From: Serratia nevei
Lineage (GTDB): Bacteria; Pseudomonadota; Gammaproteobacteria; Enterobacterales; Enterobacteriaceae
Length of the DNA stretch: 64,000 nucleotides
Reading direction: 5' to 3'
NCBI RefSeq assembly: GCF_024160145.1
Contig: NZ_JAMYWQ010000007.1
Location: 95,583 to 159,582, forward strand
Shown here: piece after piece, positions 1 through 9,332 of the stretch
Numbering within the stretch: the first letter of the stretch is position 1
How the letters are laid out: every line of letters starts with the position of its first letter
Position numbers and translations under genes: made by a program
Notes under the pieces: generated by a model
Database searches by the model: none
What the model was told of the DNA's origin: nothing
Seen by the model: only the letters and a program-made list of their open reading frames with translations

Positions 1-134
1 TTGGAGGTAGCGTTAAGCACCCGGCTGCCGGTGCAGCCTGGCAGAAAATCGGGATAAGAATGAACATCGTTAACCAACTGATACATCTGCTCGGCGCTGA
101 ACGGCACTAATGCAGACCGACTGATCTGGGGCAT
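1..134 (-). CDS. ratA: RatA family protein (START/polyketide-cyclase fold), N-terminal part only
   Basis: The window edge cuts this gene; 44 N-terminal codons are present, reading from ATG at 134 (MPQISRSALVPFSAEQMYQL, continuing VNDVHSYPDFLPGC). This is the characteristic start of RatA/YfjG, a START-like protein. In E. coli it was described as a toxin that binds the 50S subunit and blocks association; the homologous mitochondrial Coq10 family binds ubiquinone, so the physiological role is disputed. It is divergent from smpB, as in E. coli, with about 160 bp between the two starts. The ratB gene that normally follows lies outside the window. Confidence 0.85.
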   Translation of the reverse strand, partial: MPQISRSALVPFSAEQMYQLVNDVHSYPDFLPGCTGSRVLNATS

Positions 135-295
135 ATCATTTCCTGTGAGACATAAAACGTACAGATAATACCATTTATCTGGCGGCAAACAAAAAATCTG
201 CTAAGGGATGGGGGCGCCAAAAATGCGAAAAATTGCGCAGGTGCTGAACGGGAAAGGATTTCTTTCGCTGAAGCATCCAGTATAATGAACGCACT

Positions 296-778
296 ATGAC
301 AAAGAAAAAAGCACACAAACCCGGTTCCGCCACCATTGCTCAAAACAAGCGCGCACGTTTCGAATACTTCATTGAAGAAGAGTTCGAGGCGGGCCTGTCG
401 CTGCAAGGGTGGGAAGTTAAATCGCTGCGTGCAGGCAAAGCCAACCTCAGCGACAGCTACGTGACGTTCCGTGACGGTGAAGCCTATCTGTTTGGCGCCA
501 CCATCACCCCGCTCAACGTGGCTTCGTCGCATGTGGTGTGCGATCCGACGCGTACCCGTAAACTGCTGCTGAACCGACGCGAGCTGGATACCCTGCTCGG
601 CCGCGTCAACCGCGAGGGTTACACCGTGGTGGCCTTGTCCCTGTATTGGAAAAATGCCTGGAGCAAGATCAAGATCGGCGTAGCCAAAGGCAAGAAAGAG
701 CACGACAAACGCGATGACATCAAAGATCGCGAATGGCAGACGGCGAAAGCCCGTATCATGAAGCACGCCAATCGTTAA
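296..778 (+). CDS. smpB: SsrA-binding protein SmpB
   Basis: 160 residues, the usual SmpB length. It binds the tRNA-like domain of tmRNA and delivers it to stalled ribosomes for trans-translation. The conserved beta-barrel core is visible ([20 protein letters not shown], then [16 protein letters not shown]), and the basic C-terminal tail that enters the mRNA channel is at about 133-160 ([17 protein letters not shown]). Its RNA partner ssrA begins only 49 bp downstream on the same strand, the standard enterobacterial arrangement. Confidence 0.97.
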   Translation: MTKKKAHKPGSATIAQNKRARFEYFIEEEFEAGLSLQGWEVKSLRAGKANLSDSYVTFRDGEAYLFGATITPLNVASSHVVCDPTRTRKLLLNRRELDTLLGRVNREGYTVVALSLYWKNAWSKIKIGVAKGKKEHDKRDDIKDREWQTAKARIMKHANR

Positions 779-786
779 GCCGCTGG

Positions 787-813
787 CTTATCGAAGTAAA
801 CTTCTGGTATACT
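787..813 (+). promoter_or_regulatory. Probable ssrA promoter
   Basis: A good -10 hexamer TATACT lies at 808-813, 14 bp before the mature tmRNA 5' end at 828, which leaves room for the short leader removed by RNase P. The -35 is poor (CTTATC around 787-792). Position and the -10 match are seen; promoter activity is inferred. Confidence 0.5.
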
Positions 814-827
814 GCACAAAGTTACTT

Positions 828-1191
828 GGGGCTGATTCTGGATTCGACGGGATTTGCGAAGCCCTAGGAGCATGCCGAGGGGCGGTTGGCCTCGTAAAAA
901 GCCGCAAAAAAATAGTCGCAAACGACGAAAACTACGCTTTAGCAGCTTAATACCCTGCTTAGAGCCCTCTCTCCCTAGCCTCCGCTCTTAGGACGGGGAT
1001 CAAGAGAGGTCAAACCCAAAAGAGATCGCGTGGACGTCCTGCCTGGGGCTGAAGCGTTAAACTCAATCAGGCTAGTCTGTCAGTAGCGTGTCCATCCGCA
1101 GCTGGCCGGCGAATGTAAAGATTGGACTAAGCATGTAGTGCCGACGGTGTAGTAATTTCGGACGCGGGTTCAACTCCCGCCAGCTCCACCA
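828..1191 (+). ncRNA. ssrA: Transfer-messenger RNA (tmRNA, SsrA)
   Basis: 364 nt, beginning GGGGCTGATTCTGGATTCGA and ending in the tRNA-like acceptor with encoded CCA (CAGCTCCACCA). It is almost identical to E. coli ssrA, including the pseudoknot segments and the TTCAACTCCCG T-arm region. It rescues stalled ribosomes together with SmpB, encoded immediately upstream. Confidence 0.98.
918..950 (+). other. tmRNA proteolysis-tag reading frame
   Basis: The resume codon GCA at 918 is followed by AACGACGAAAACTACGCTTT AGCAGCT and stop TAA at 948-950. It encodes A-NDENYALAA, identical to the enterobacterial SsrA tag recognised by ClpXP and ClpAP. Confidence 0.95.
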
Positions 1192-1233
1192 AATACGTCG
1201 CCAGTGAACCAGATAGACCCGGCGATAATAGCG

Positions 1234-1267
1234 AAAAAGCCCACAACTTCGGTTGCGGGCTTTTTTG
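1234..1267 (+). terminator. Intrinsic terminator after ssrA
   Basis: GCCCACAAC-TTCG-GTTGCGGGC, a stem with a UUCG tetraloop, is flanked by A5 on the left and followed by T6. The flanking A and T runs could also let it serve the opposite-strand yiaVW-like operon, which ends at 1326. Confidence 0.85.
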
Positions 1268-1325
1268 TTTTTGTCGTATTCCGAAGGCTCGTCCCACGGC
1301 CCGGGCTGTTCCGGGCCAATGCGGG

Positions 1326-2462
1326 CTAGTGATCCAGATAGAGGTAATGCAGCCAGCTGGTCATGCGCAGCAGCACTTTGCGCATCACGGAGACGTGCTC
1401 GAAGTGCCCGGTATAGACCGCCGCCTGGGCGCTCACGCCGTCGGGCAGATGATCCAGATCCGGGTTGGCCGCCAGATCGATCATCACATACACCCCTTCC
1501 CGGCCCGGCGTGGCGCTCAGGCCCTGCAGTGCGCCGCTGGCCTGGTAGCTGCCGTCCGGTATCGCCGGCAACACCCGGCTTACGGTGCCGCCATAAACCT
1601 GCCCCGGCAAGCCGTTGAACACCACCTCGGCCTGGTCCCCCTGCGCCAAGCGCAGGATGGCGTTCTGGCGGAACACCGCCACCACCTGGCGCTTTTGCTG
1701 CGGGATAAAGATCATCACCGGTTTGAACGGCAGACGAACCGCCGCCGTGCCCGGCCGCGCCAGCACCTGCGTGACATAACCGTCGCTCGGCGCACGCACC
1801 ACCGTTTGTTCCAGGTTGTAGCGTGCTTCGGCTATCTGCGATTTCAGGCTGGCTATCGTGGCGTCTTCGCCGTCATAGCGCCCGGACAACCGCGCCTGTT
1901 CCTGCTGGAACTGGGCTTTCGCAGCCTGCAGCGCGGCGGATTGCGCCTGGTACTGCTGCTGTGCATGGCTGACGTCCTGTTCCGAGAACGGGTTGACCGG
2001 CATCGCCGCCCCTTTCGCGTAGCGCTGGTAGTCCTTACGGGCACGCTCGTACTCCGCGTTCGCCCGCTGTACGTTGGCGGCGGACTCGCTGAGCGCCGCC
2101 CGGCGCATTCTTATCTCCGCCTCCGCCCCGGCCAGATCCGCCTCCAGCCTGGTGAGCCGCGCACGGTAGCGGCTATCGTCAAGCCGGAACAGCACCTCGC
2201 CTTTGCGCAGCAGCACGTTGGTTTTCTCCGTCACCTCAACGATCATGCCTGAGACCTGCGGTACCATCGGCACCGACACGGCAATTTTCTGCGCCCGATC
2301 GCTGTACGGATGGTTGTAGTTCATCGTCAGAATCAACGCGCCGACGATAACGATCCCACCGAGTACGGCGGTCGGTACGGTCCATTTATTGACCGGAATG
2401 CGGAACAGTTTAAATACGCCGTAGCTCAGCGCCACGTAGCTGAGAATAATGAGCAAATCCAT
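1326..2462 (-). CDS. yiaV: HlyD-family membrane fusion protein, YiaV/YibH type
   Basis: 378 residues, the same length as E. coli YiaV and YibH. Two hydrophobic segments occupy about 3-22 and 30-48. They are followed by an HlyD/EmrA-like half-lipoyl region ([20 protein letters not shown]), a long alpha-helical hairpin at about 85-215, and the second half ([20 protein letters not shown]). Such adaptors bridge an inner-membrane transporter to an outer-membrane channel, but no transporter is adjacent and the substrate is unknown. It follows the DUF3302 gene by 9 bp; the pair matches E. coli yiaW-yiaV. Confidence 0.85.
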   Translation of the reverse strand: MDLLIILSYVALSYGVFKLFRIPVNKWTVPTAVLGGIVIVGALILTMNYNHPYSDRAQKIAVSVPMVPQVSGMIVEVTEKTNVLLRKGEVLFRLDDSRYRARLTRLEADLAGAEAEIRMRRAALSESAANVQRANAEYERARKDYQRYAKGAAMPVNPFSEQDVSHAQQQYQAQSAALQAAKAQFQQEQARLSGRYDGEDATIASLKSQIAEARYNLEQTVVRAPSDGYVTQVLARPGTAAVRLPFKPVMIFIPQQKRQVVAVFRQNAILRLAQGDQAEVVFNGLPGQVYGGTVSRVLPAIPDGSYQASGALQGLSATPGREGVYVMIDLAANPDLDHLPDGVSAQAAVYTGHFEHVSVMRKVLLRMTSWLHYLYLDH

Positions 2463-2471
2463 AGGCTACGC

Positions 2472-2816
2472 TCAACTTACCGTCGGGCCGGAAACCGCCG
2501 ACGGCTTTTCCTGCAGGCGTTGCAATTCGGCTTCGAGCAGCGCGATGCGCGCCTGCAGGTCCGTTGAAGGTTCTGCCTTCTCACTCATGCCCCAGCCGCG
2601 TTCCGGCCGATAGAGCGTCGCCCAGATCCACAGCAGTGGCCAAATAGCGTGCAGCGTAAACAGGCTAACCCAGCCGGCGACGTGAATCGCATCTTGATGC
2701 GGGTGCTGGCGCTTTTTGGCCAGCAAATAGGGAATGTCATGAATAATAATGACGCCGTAGAATAAAATCAGGAATACCGCAATCAGTACGCCTAAAGCAA
2801 AATAATTAAGAAACAT
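2472..2816 (-). CDS. yiaW: DUF3302 inner-membrane protein YiaW
   Basis: 114 residues. A first transmembrane segment lies at about 4-27 (FALGVLIAVFLILFYGVIII) and a second at about 46-68 (VAGWVSLFTLHAIWPLLWIW), with a basic cytoplasmic loop between (LLAKKRQHPHQDA). The C-terminal tail (about 80-114) is polar, probably with a short coiled coil (LQARIALLEAELQRLQEK). It matches YiaW, a DUF3302 protein found beside HlyD-like YiaV. Function unknown; co-transcription with the downstream yiaV-like gene is inferred from the 9-bp gap. Confidence 0.85.
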   Translation of the reverse strand: MFLNYFALGVLIAVFLILFYGVIIIHDIPYLLAKKRQHPHQDAIHVAGWVSLFTLHAIWPLLWIWATLYRPERGWGMSEKAEPSTDLQARIALLEAELQRLQEKPSAVSGPTVS

Positions 2817-2854
2817 GTAAAGCCCTGGTTGGTCATAGCGGAAATAAACGAAGT

Positions 2855-3508
2855 TTATAGCGTGTTATATTGTCTGATATCGTTGGCGATGGTATCGATG
2901 GCATTCTTCACGTCGGTGATTTTAAGCTGCGCTTTCTCGTTATTGAGATTTTCCCCCGAAGCCTTGCGCACCACTTTAATGACCGGCTGATTGGTCGCCG
3001 CATCGATAAACTCACCCTCCATATAGACCGCACTCTCCATGGTGCGATGGCCGGTCACGCTTTGCGTCGCGGCAATCAGCAGGGTGATCGGCAAGACTTC
3101 ATAGATCTGCAGCCCTTTCTGCTGCGTGTCGATCGCCGTGATGGCGCCGCGGAAAATCAGCGTATGCTCGCGCGGCATGTCCACCAGCGTAAAGTGGGTG
3201 CCCATCGCCTGCTTAAACTGCTGGTTGGTGTAATTCAGGATATTGTCGAGCGCGCGTTGGCTCACCATCTCGCTCGGTTTCGGCCGCGGGAAATAGATCA
3301 TCGGTTGATAAACCAGATATTGATAACGGGAAAAATCGACGTTCTTGTCCTTCCAATATAAAACGTCTTTGCCGGACGCGGATTGACCTTTATTGATATC
3401 GTTATAATTGGTCAGAAAGGTCGAGTACTTTTCTTTTTCGGTCACGGCGGAAGAGCACGCGGCCAGTAATAACAGCGCAGGCAAAATAGCCGCTCTTGTC
3501 ACTTTCAT
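2855..3508 (-). CDS. DUF3313-type outer-membrane lipoprotein
   Basis: 217 residues from ATG at 3508. The signal peptide ends in a lipobox (PALLLLAACSS, lipidated Cys18), so it is exported and lipid-anchored. The rest resembles DUF3313 lipoproteins (YQYLVYQPMIYFPRPKPSEM; two beta-rich segments ending in DTIANDIRQYNTL). The frame stays open upstream to 3964, but that extension has no signal peptide in the right place and crosses the LysR gene, so I reject it. It is divergent from the LysR gene, and a perfect 20-bp palindrome lies in between. Function unknown. Confidence 0.8.
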   Translation of the reverse strand: MKVTRAAILPALLLLAACSSAVTEKEKYSTFLTNYNDINKGQSASGKDVLYWKDKNVDFSRYQYLVYQPMIYFPRPKPSEMVSQRALDNILNYTNQQFKQAMGTHFTLVDMPREHTLIFRGAITAIDTQQKGLQIYEVLPITLLIAATQSVTGHRTMESAVYMEGEFIDAATNQPVIKVVRKASGENLNNEKAQLKITDVKNAIDTIANDIRQYNTL

Positions 3509-3603
3509 TGACGGGTTTCTCTTTATTTTGGTGGATAGCAAATAATCAAATCGAATGATACCCAGCCGTCCGCGATAAGTCATATGACAATGCCGCCAAA
3601 GGT

Positions 3604-3623
3604 GTATATCATTTTTGATATAC
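3604..3623. promoter_or_regulatory. Perfect 20-bp inverted repeat, probable LysR operator
   Basis: GTATATCA-TTTT-TGATATAC is a perfect 8-bp inverted repeat with a 4-bp centre. It contains the T-N11-A geometry favoured by LysR-type regulators and sits between the divergent DUF3313 lipoprotein and LysR genes. Its presence argues that the LysR reading frame starts downstream of it. Confidence 0.6.
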
Positions 3624-3643
3624 AAACTCATAAGAGCCGGCCA

Positions 3644-4579
3644 GTGAAAGAGAAAGACTTCCGCATTGAAGAACTCAGGATTGTCCGCATCATTGCCGAA
3701 ACGGCGAGCGTCAGCAAAGCGGCGCAGCGGTTGAATATGCCGCAGTCTAACGTGTCGCGCGCCCTCACCGCGCTGGAACGGCGGCTCGGGCTGGAACTGT
3801 TCCTGCGCGGCCCGCGTACCCTGGCACTGACCGAGTTCGGCGAGCAATTCTTGCGGCGCGCCTCGCAGTTGCTGGACGAGCACAGCGATCTGCTCGATAT
3901 GTCCGGCACCTATAAGCGCAGCCTGAACGGCATGGTCACACTCGGTGCGCCGATCGGCATCCACGCTTTCCTGGCCCGTTATTTACTGCCGCCGCTGCTG
4001 CACGCTGCGCCGGCGCTGACTGTCGATCTGGTGACCCGCCACCCCGACGAACGCGAGAAAAAGTACGGCGCGGTGTTCGACAGCGACTGCGACCTGCTGA
4101 TCAGCCTCTTCCCACCGCAAAACGAAAGCCTGATCGCCAGGCCCTTTACTCGTTTTCGCGTCGGGCTGTTCGCCGCACCGGATTACATCGCCCGTTCGCC
4201 GTTGGCGGCGTTGGACGAGCTGTCTCAGCATCGTTGCATCACCTTGCGCATGCTGGGCGGCATCCGCAATACCTGGAGCGTCTACAATGCACAGGGAGAA
4301 TTGGTGCAGGTCGAAATCAATGGCACCAGCGTCTGCGATAATATTCTGCCGGCGATCGAGCTGGCCAAACAGGGCCTGGGCATCGTCTACGCCCCGTATT
4401 ATTCCGTGGCTGCCGAGCTGGATGCCGGCACCCTACAGCCCTGCCTGGCGCGCGAGCGCGGCATCGATATGCAAGCCTACCTGATCTACCGCCGGCGCGG
4501 CGTGTTGCCGCACCGCGTGCAGGTGACGATGGACAGCATCATGGAGAACGTCAAGCTGCACGCGCACCGGCTGATGTAA
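3644..4579 (+). CDS. LysR-family transcriptional regulator
   Basis: 311 residues from GTG at 3644. The N-terminal winged HTH is clear (RIIAETASVSKAAQRLNMPQ, then SNVSRALTALERRLG) and is followed by a type-2 periplasmic-binding-like effector domain. In-frame ATGs exist at 3584 and 3590, which would add about 20 residues, but they lie upstream of the 3604-3623 palindrome; the GTG gives the normal family length, so I prefer it without being certain. The likely target is the divergent lipoprotein gene. It converges with cyuA, leaving 10 bp. Effector unknown. Confidence 0.85.
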   Translation: MKEKDFRIEELRIVRIIAETASVSKAAQRLNMPQSNVSRALTALERRLGLELFLRGPRTLALTEFGEQFLRRASQLLDEHSDLLDMSGTYKRSLNGMVTLGAPIGIHAFLARYLLPPLLHAAPALTVDLVTRHPDEREKKYGAVFDSDCDLLISLFPPQNESLIARPFTRFRVGLFAAPDYIARSPLAALDELSQHRCITLRMLGGIRNTWSVYNAQGELVQVEINGTSVCDNILPAIELAKQGLGIVYAPYYSVAAELDAGTLQPCLARERGIDMQAYLIYRRRGVLPHRVQVTMDSIMENVKLHAHRLM

Positions 4580-4589
4580 CCAAGAACGC

Positions 4590-5900
4590 TCAGGAAGCCT
4601 TTTGCGCCATAATTTCGATGATCTGTCTGTCGGTGTGCTGCATCGATCGATTGGCCAGCGCGCAAAGGTTAGCGATCGACTGCTCGACATCGTTCGCCAC
4701 GATCCCCTCATTGCCGCTTACCGCCGTGTCGTCCAGTGCCATCAGCACCGCTTTCCACGCCGAAGAGGCGCTGGTGGAAACCTTCATTGCGCAACTGTTG
4801 GAGGCGCCATCGCAAATCATCCCGCTCACATCGCCAATCATGCTGCCGATGGCCTTGGCGAGGGTGTCGTACCGGCCATCCGCCAACCATGCCATGCCGG
4901 CGGCGGCCCCCATCGAAGCGGTGGTAGCGGCGCACAACGCAGAGAGGCGCGGCAGACGATAGTGGATATAAATGGCGCTCAGGTGGGACAACATCAGCGC
5001 TCGCGCCAGCTTTTCTTCACCGGCCGCGAAGTGCTCCGCCACCACCATCACCGGCATGGTGGCGGCAATGCCCTGATTGCCGGAACCGGAGTTGCTCATC
5101 GCGGGCAGCGTCGCGCCCCCCATGCGCGCATCGGACGCCGCGCTGGTGCGGATCACGATGTCGCTGGCCAGATCGCTCGCCATCAATCCGCGCGCGCGCT
5201 GTTTTTGCAACGTAGCACCCACGTGCAATCCCCACTGGCCGCGCAGCCCTTCACGCGACAGCGCCTCGTTAAGGTGCGCGGCATCGAGAATAAAGCGGAT
5301 ATCGTCGAACGGTACCCGCTCAATAAAATCCACTATCTCACGCAGCGAAGTCTGCGCCAGCACCTGCAGCGGGCACACAGGTGCTTCGCCCTGCGCCTGC
5401 TCCGTCAACGTGAACAGCGTGGCCCCCTGCTGCTCGATGCTCACAATGCGGGTATGTCCGCCGACGATGGTGGCGCTGGCCCAGCGCTCACCGGCGTACA
5501 CCTTCGCCCGGGCATAGAGAATATCGTCGCAAGGCGCCTGCAGCATGACGCGCACCGCCCCCTGTTCCAACAGCCACTTCGCCTGGGTGACGGCTTTTGC
5601 CGAAGCCTTCTCAAGCACTTGTAAACCGCCGTTAGCATCGCCGCCTACGGCCCCCAACGCGGCGGCGATCGGCAATCCCGCCATGCCGGTGCCGGGCACC
5701 GTCACGCCCATGCCGTTTTTCATCAAATTCGGCGAAACCCAGGCTTCAATGCGATCCACCGCCCCCGATAAATGGGCCGCCGCCGTGGCGCTGGCCAGCG
5801 CCAGAGAAACCGGTTCGGTACACCCCAGCGCAGGCTTTACCTCCTCCTGCACTGCGCGAATGTATTTTTTCCATAATGAAAGACTTTCAGGGTTCAACAT
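4590..5900 (-). CDS. cyuA: L-cysteine desulfidase CyuA (YhaM/UPF0597 family)
   Basis: 436 residues, the same length as E. coli CyuA (YhaM). The family degrades L-cysteine to pyruvate, ammonia and sulfide using an oxygen-sensitive Fe-S cluster. The signature near the N terminus ([17 protein letters not shown], Cys27) and the C-terminal cluster region ([19 protein letters not shown]) are both intact. It lies 30 bp downstream of the permease cyuP, as in E. coli. The E. coli regulator CyuR/DecR is not encoded nearby; the adjacent LysR is convergent and need not regulate it. Confidence 0.9.
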   Translation of the reverse strand: MLNPESLSLWKKYIRAVQEEVKPALGCTEPVSLALASATAAAHLSGAVDRIEAWVSPNLMKNGMGVTVPGTGMAGLPIAAALGAVGGDANGGLQVLEKASAKAVTQAKWLLEQGAVRVMLQAPCDDILYARAKVYAGERWASATIVGGHTRIVSIEQQGATLFTLTEQAQGEAPVCPLQVLAQTSLREIVDFIERVPFDDIRFILDAAHLNEALSREGLRGQWGLHVGATLQKQRARGLMASDLASDIVIRTSAASDARMGGATLPAMSNSGSGNQGIAATMPVMVVAEHFAAGEEKLARALMLSHLSAIYIHYRLPRLSALCAATTASMGAAAGMAWLADGRYDTLAKAIGSMIGDVSGMICDGASNSCAMKVSTSASSAWKAVLMALDDTAVSGNEGIVANDVEQSIANLCALANRSMQHTDRQIIEIMAQKAS

Positions 5901-5930
5901 AATGACAACCTTAATGCCGTGTTAGCGATA

Positions 5931-7262
5931 TCAGGAGAATGCCAGGAACGGGGAGACGCACAGCAATAGACCGGTCACGATGATAAGCACCAGCGATGCG
6001 CCTTTATATTTATGCAGCGCGGGCACTTTATGAACCAGCCACGCCGGAATAAGACAGCCGACCAGGCCAAAGATGGGGCTGCAAATAGATGTGAAGCTCA
6101 GCACCGGGGCATTCAACACAATGGCGCTCCAGGCCAGCAGAATGGCGAACACCATAATGCCGCGCTGCACATATTTTTCATTGATGCTTTCCAGCGGCAG
6201 CTTACGGCGCAGCAGGTTCATCACGATACCCTGCGTCGCTTCACGAAACCCCAAGTAAACGCCGAAAAATGCGGTCATCACGGCGAAAATATTCAGTATC
6301 ACGCTGACGATTTTTACCCAAGCGGCGCCATCGCCGCTTATGAATTGAGCGGCAATCGCCAGCGCGGAAATATTCTGCTCATAGGCCTTAACGGCCTCGT
6401 CATGCCCCATCGCCAGAGTGAAAGAGACGGCATAGAAAAAGACGGTGGTAAACAGGATACCGAAGGCGATATTCATGGCGCGCAACGCTTTATGCCGGGC
6501 AACCTCAATGGATTTTTCGCGCGAGCGATAAGAAATGACCATTGGGCTGAGCGTCTGAATAAACAGAATCGAGGTCAGGGTAAACGGCAGCGTAATGATG
6601 GCGTTTTTAATCAGCAGCGCCGCCGGCGGCAGCGCGCCGATATGATGCACGTGCCACAGGCCAATCATCGACACGCCGAGCGCCGCCACAACCAGCAGCT
6701 TGGTCAACACCATCAGGCTTGAAAGCTTAAACAGCAGCTGTTCGCCGCGAGATGAAATCGCCACTAAAATGCAGATCAGCGCCAGGCCGTAAAAGGGATT
6801 GTCGGACAACAGCCCTTCCGTCACGCCAAAGGTGTGCAAATAAGAAGCGCTGTCGTTGGTGATGGCGGTGGAATAAACAAACATCCAGATCACCAGCATG
6901 ACAAAATAGAGCGCACCGAGCAGGATGCCCCAGTTTTTCCCCAGATAGCCGCTAATCACGCTGGGATAATCTTTACACTCCGGCGACTCCGCAAGGGTAT
7001 TGATAAATAAACGCTGGAATAAATACATTGCCGGATAACCGATAATTGAGGAGAGCAAAAATACCCATAGCCCCATCAATCCGACCTGAACCGGTAAAAA
7101 CACAATGCCTGCGCCAATGGCCATGCCAATACTCATAATGACCCAGCCGGTATCAGTGCTGTCGAATTTAATTGCCTCGCGCCATTCACTTTCCGTCATC
7201 TTCGCCCGCAAAGCAGGCGATGTATCATCCAATAGCACGCTATTATTTGAAGCCGTTTCCAT
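5931..7262 (-). CDS. cyuP: Cysteine/serine-type permease CyuP (HAAAP family)
   Basis: 443 residues from ATG at 7262 (METASNNSVLLDD), exactly the E. coli YhaO/CyuP length. An in-frame codon further upstream (7310) would add a basic stretch not present in the family. About 11 transmembrane segments are predicted, with the HAAAP N-terminal motif (MSIGMAIGAGIVFLPVQVGL). It is thought to import L-cysteine for CyuA. First gene of the cyuPA operon; the long AT-rich upstream region (7263-7460) is the probable promoter. Confidence 0.9.
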   Translation of the reverse strand: METASNNSVLLDDTSPALRAKMTESEWREAIKFDSTDTGWVIMSIGMAIGAGIVFLPVQVGLMGLWVFLLSSIIGYPAMYLFQRLFINTLAESPECKDYPSVISGYLGKNWGILLGALYFVMLVIWMFVYSTAITNDSASYLHTFGVTEGLLSDNPFYGLALICILVAISSRGEQLLFKLSSLMVLTKLLVVAALGVSMIGLWHVHHIGALPPAALLIKNAIITLPFTLTSILFIQTLSPMVISYRSREKSIEVARHKALRAMNIAFGILFTTVFFYAVSFTLAMGHDEAVKAYEQNISALAIAAQFISGDGAAWVKIVSVILNIFAVMTAFFGVYLGFREATQGIVMNLLRRKLPLESINEKYVQRGIMVFAILLAWSAIVLNAPVLSFTSICSPIFGLVGCLIPAWLVHKVPALHKYKGASLVLIIVTGLLLCVSPFLAFS

Positions 7263-7600
7263 AAGTTTCTCGCTTGTGTAGGTGGAGGTTTTTTTTAATA
7301 GTTTCGGCACGATGGACGGTACGAAAATGCAGGCAAGTTATGGTTTTAATGGGGGAAATCTTACCCCTGAAACAAGAGAAAAAAGTCACAATATTAGTGT
7401 GGATTAGCACCATCAAAGAGAAAAAAATTCCATGTATAAAAAATAAGAAGAAATAAATTCTATCGAAAACCGGTATGAGAGGCGCATCACATTATCCCGA
7501 TGCGCCACGGCGTTCATCGCCAAACGGTGTTAACTCAAGCTTTCTATCCGTTTCTCATGAGCCGCGTCCGGCAGGCCACTCCGCCGGCCGGACGCCCCCC
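7263..7600. other. Intergenic region between cyuP and the PepSY gene
   Basis: The half next to cyuP (to about 7460) is AT-rich and probably holds the cyuPA promoter. The half next to the PepSY gene is GC-rich and contains a 9-bp stem, GCGTCCGGC (7564-7572) with GCCGGACGC (7587-7595), just beyond the PepSY stop. No T-run follows on either strand, so it is not a convincing intrinsic terminator. Short open frames here show no recognisable family or good ribosome-binding site. Confidence 0.5.
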
Positions 7601-9262
7601 TCAGCGCGCCTCTTTCTCCCCCAGGAAGAAATACCACAGCGGAATGGAAAGCAGCAGGGTAAACACCAGCGTATACAGCAGCACCATCAGGCTCTGCATG
7701 ATCACCATCTGGGCGCTCCAGTCACCAATCGGCAGCTGAAATTGCTCGACGGTGCCGCCGAGGATCGCTCGGCCCATCACACAGCCGATCGCCACCGCGA
7801 CCGTCGCCACCGCCGCGCGGAACTTGCGCACCTCGGCGCGGCGGGCGGCCGCTTCCGGCGTTTCGTCCCGCTGGCCTTGCCGTTGACCACGCCAGCGCCA
7901 CACGTCCACCAGCAGCAACGCCGCCAGGCTCACCCCCATCAGCGGCAGGCAATAGCCCAGCGCCGCCGCGATCAGCAATGTGCCTGCTCGCCCCGACAGG
8001 GAAAGCGCCAGCCAGGCGGCGATCAGCATCTGCACCGGATGCTGCGCCCCCGCCGCCGGGCGGCGGAGCCACCACATGCGGTAACCCAGCGCAATCATCA
8101 GGCACAGCCCGAGGCCAAACGCCGCCAGCAGCAGCTGATTCGGCAACCCGAACAGAATGCCCATATGGGCGTCGATGCCCCAGCGGGTCAGCTTGGCGAT
8201 CAGCGGGAAGGTGTCGAACCGCACCTGGTCGACGACGGCAAAGCTTTGCGGCGCGATGGCAACCGCGTCTACCTGCGTTGGCCAGCTGCGATCCACTTCG
8301 GTCACCGTCCAGGCTTTGCCCTCGCCTTTCGGCTGGCGCAGCTCAACCTTAGCGGCGTCGATACCGACGGCGCGCGCGGCGTGCAGCGCCCGATCCCAGT
8401 CGCCGTTCAGCGCATTGCTCTGCGCGGCAGGGCCCATCTTCATGCCCGGCATCATCCCGCGGTGCTCGGCGTGCGGATCGGCCGGCGCCTGCGGCGCCTC
8501 GGCCAGCAGGCTGGTGTTGACCTGCGGCGTCAGCCAGCCCAGGTTGGCCCGCAGCGCATCGATGTTGCCGCCGGCCCACTGTGACCAGGTCAGCCCGGTG
8601 GCCGAGAAGAACAGCAGCCCGGCCAGCAATGCCACGCCCAGCGTGATATGCCAATGGCGGTTGGCGGCAAAGCCCCCTTTCGCCCTTTTCAGCTTGCGCT
8701 TCGGCCGCGTCGCCAGCCACAGCGCTACGCCGCCCAGCGCAGCCACCCACAGCCAGGAGGCCGCCAGCTCGCTGTAGTTGCGCCCCAGATCGCCGAGCAG
8801 CAGGCTGCTGTGCAACTTATCCAGCCAGGTGCGTAGCGGCAGCACGCCGGAGGTGCCGTATACCGTCATATCGCCCTTGATCGCCAGCGTGTAAGGATCG
8901 ACAAACAGCGCGCGCGACTCGGAAGCGCCCAGATCGGCACCGACGAACTGTACGCGCGTGGTGTCCATTGCGCCGGGTGCCGGGCGAACGGCATAGATGT
9001 GCGCCTCGTCACCCGCCGCACGGCGGGCGGCGGCGATCTGGTCGGCCAGCGATCTCGCCTGCCCGTGCGGTTCGGTGAAAAGCGCATCGCGATACAGCGC
9101 CTCTTCAAGCTGCGGCGTCAGCACATACAGCGTGCCGGTCAGCGCAGCGACAAAAATAAAAGGGGCGACCAGCAGGCCGATATAAAAATGTAGCCGTCTG
9201 ATCAGGTTCAGCATCGCGCCACGCGGCGATGCGGCAGGTGGAGTTTTGGTTATAGAAGACAT
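7601..9262 (-). CDS. PepSY-associated TM helix protein (PiuB-like)
   Basis: 553 residues. The N-terminal transmembrane helix and adjacent motif (IRRLHFYIGLLVAPFIFVAA) are typical of the PepSY_TM family, often linked to iron-siderophore or metal uptake. Further helices lie at about 180-225, 365-385 and 400-550, and a second PepSY-like region at about 285-345. A Met/His-rich loop (HAEHRGMMPGMKMGP, about 263-277) falls in the periplasmic portion and suggests metal contact, perhaps copper. The DUF2946 gene upstream on the same strand (70 bp gap) also carries a Met/His-rich segment, so a joint role in metal handling is plausible. The substrate is not shown by sequence. Confidence 0.85.
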   Translation of the reverse strand: MSSITKTPPAASPRGAMLNLIRRLHFYIGLLVAPFIFVAALTGTLYVLTPQLEEALYRDALFTEPHGQARSLADQIAAARRAAGDEAHIYAVRPAPGAMDTTRVQFVGADLGASESRALFVDPYTLAIKGDMTVYGTSGVLPLRTWLDKLHSSLLLGDLGRNYSELAASWLWVAALGGVALWLATRPKRKLKRAKGGFAANRHWHITLGVALLAGLLFFSATGLTWSQWAGGNIDALRANLGWLTPQVNTSLLAEAPQAPADPHAEHRGMMPGMKMGPAAQSNALNGDWDRALHAARAVGIDAAKVELRQPKGEGKAWTVTEVDRSWPTQVDAVAIAPQSFAVVDQVRFDTFPLIAKLTRWGIDAHMGILFGLPNQLLLAAFGLGLCLMIALGYRMWWLRRPAAGAQHPVQMLIAAWLALSLSGRAGTLLIAAALGYCLPLMGVSLAALLLVDVWRWRGQRQGQRDETPEAAARRAEVRKFRAAVATVAVAIGCVMGRAILGGTVEQFQLPIGDWSAQMVIMQSLMVLLYTLVFTLLLSIPLWYFFLGEKEAR

Positions 9263-9332
9263 GCTCTTTCTCGTTTTTCAAACTGTACGCGCAGGCAAAC
9301 CGTCCGCAGCGATACGGACGGAATTCCCATGT

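Noticed and set aside
107..766. 219-residue minus-strand frame opposite smpB
   Set aside because: Antisense to smpB and overlapping the true ratA start in a different frame; no family similarity.
3509..3964. N-terminal extension of the DUF3313 lipoprotein
   Set aside because: The signal peptide with lipobox begins at ATG 3508; the extension runs through the LysR gene and its palindrome.
7274..7456. 60-residue frame upstream of cyuP
   Set aside because: Overlaps the cyuPA promoter region, has no Shine-Dalgarno sequence and no recognisable similarity.
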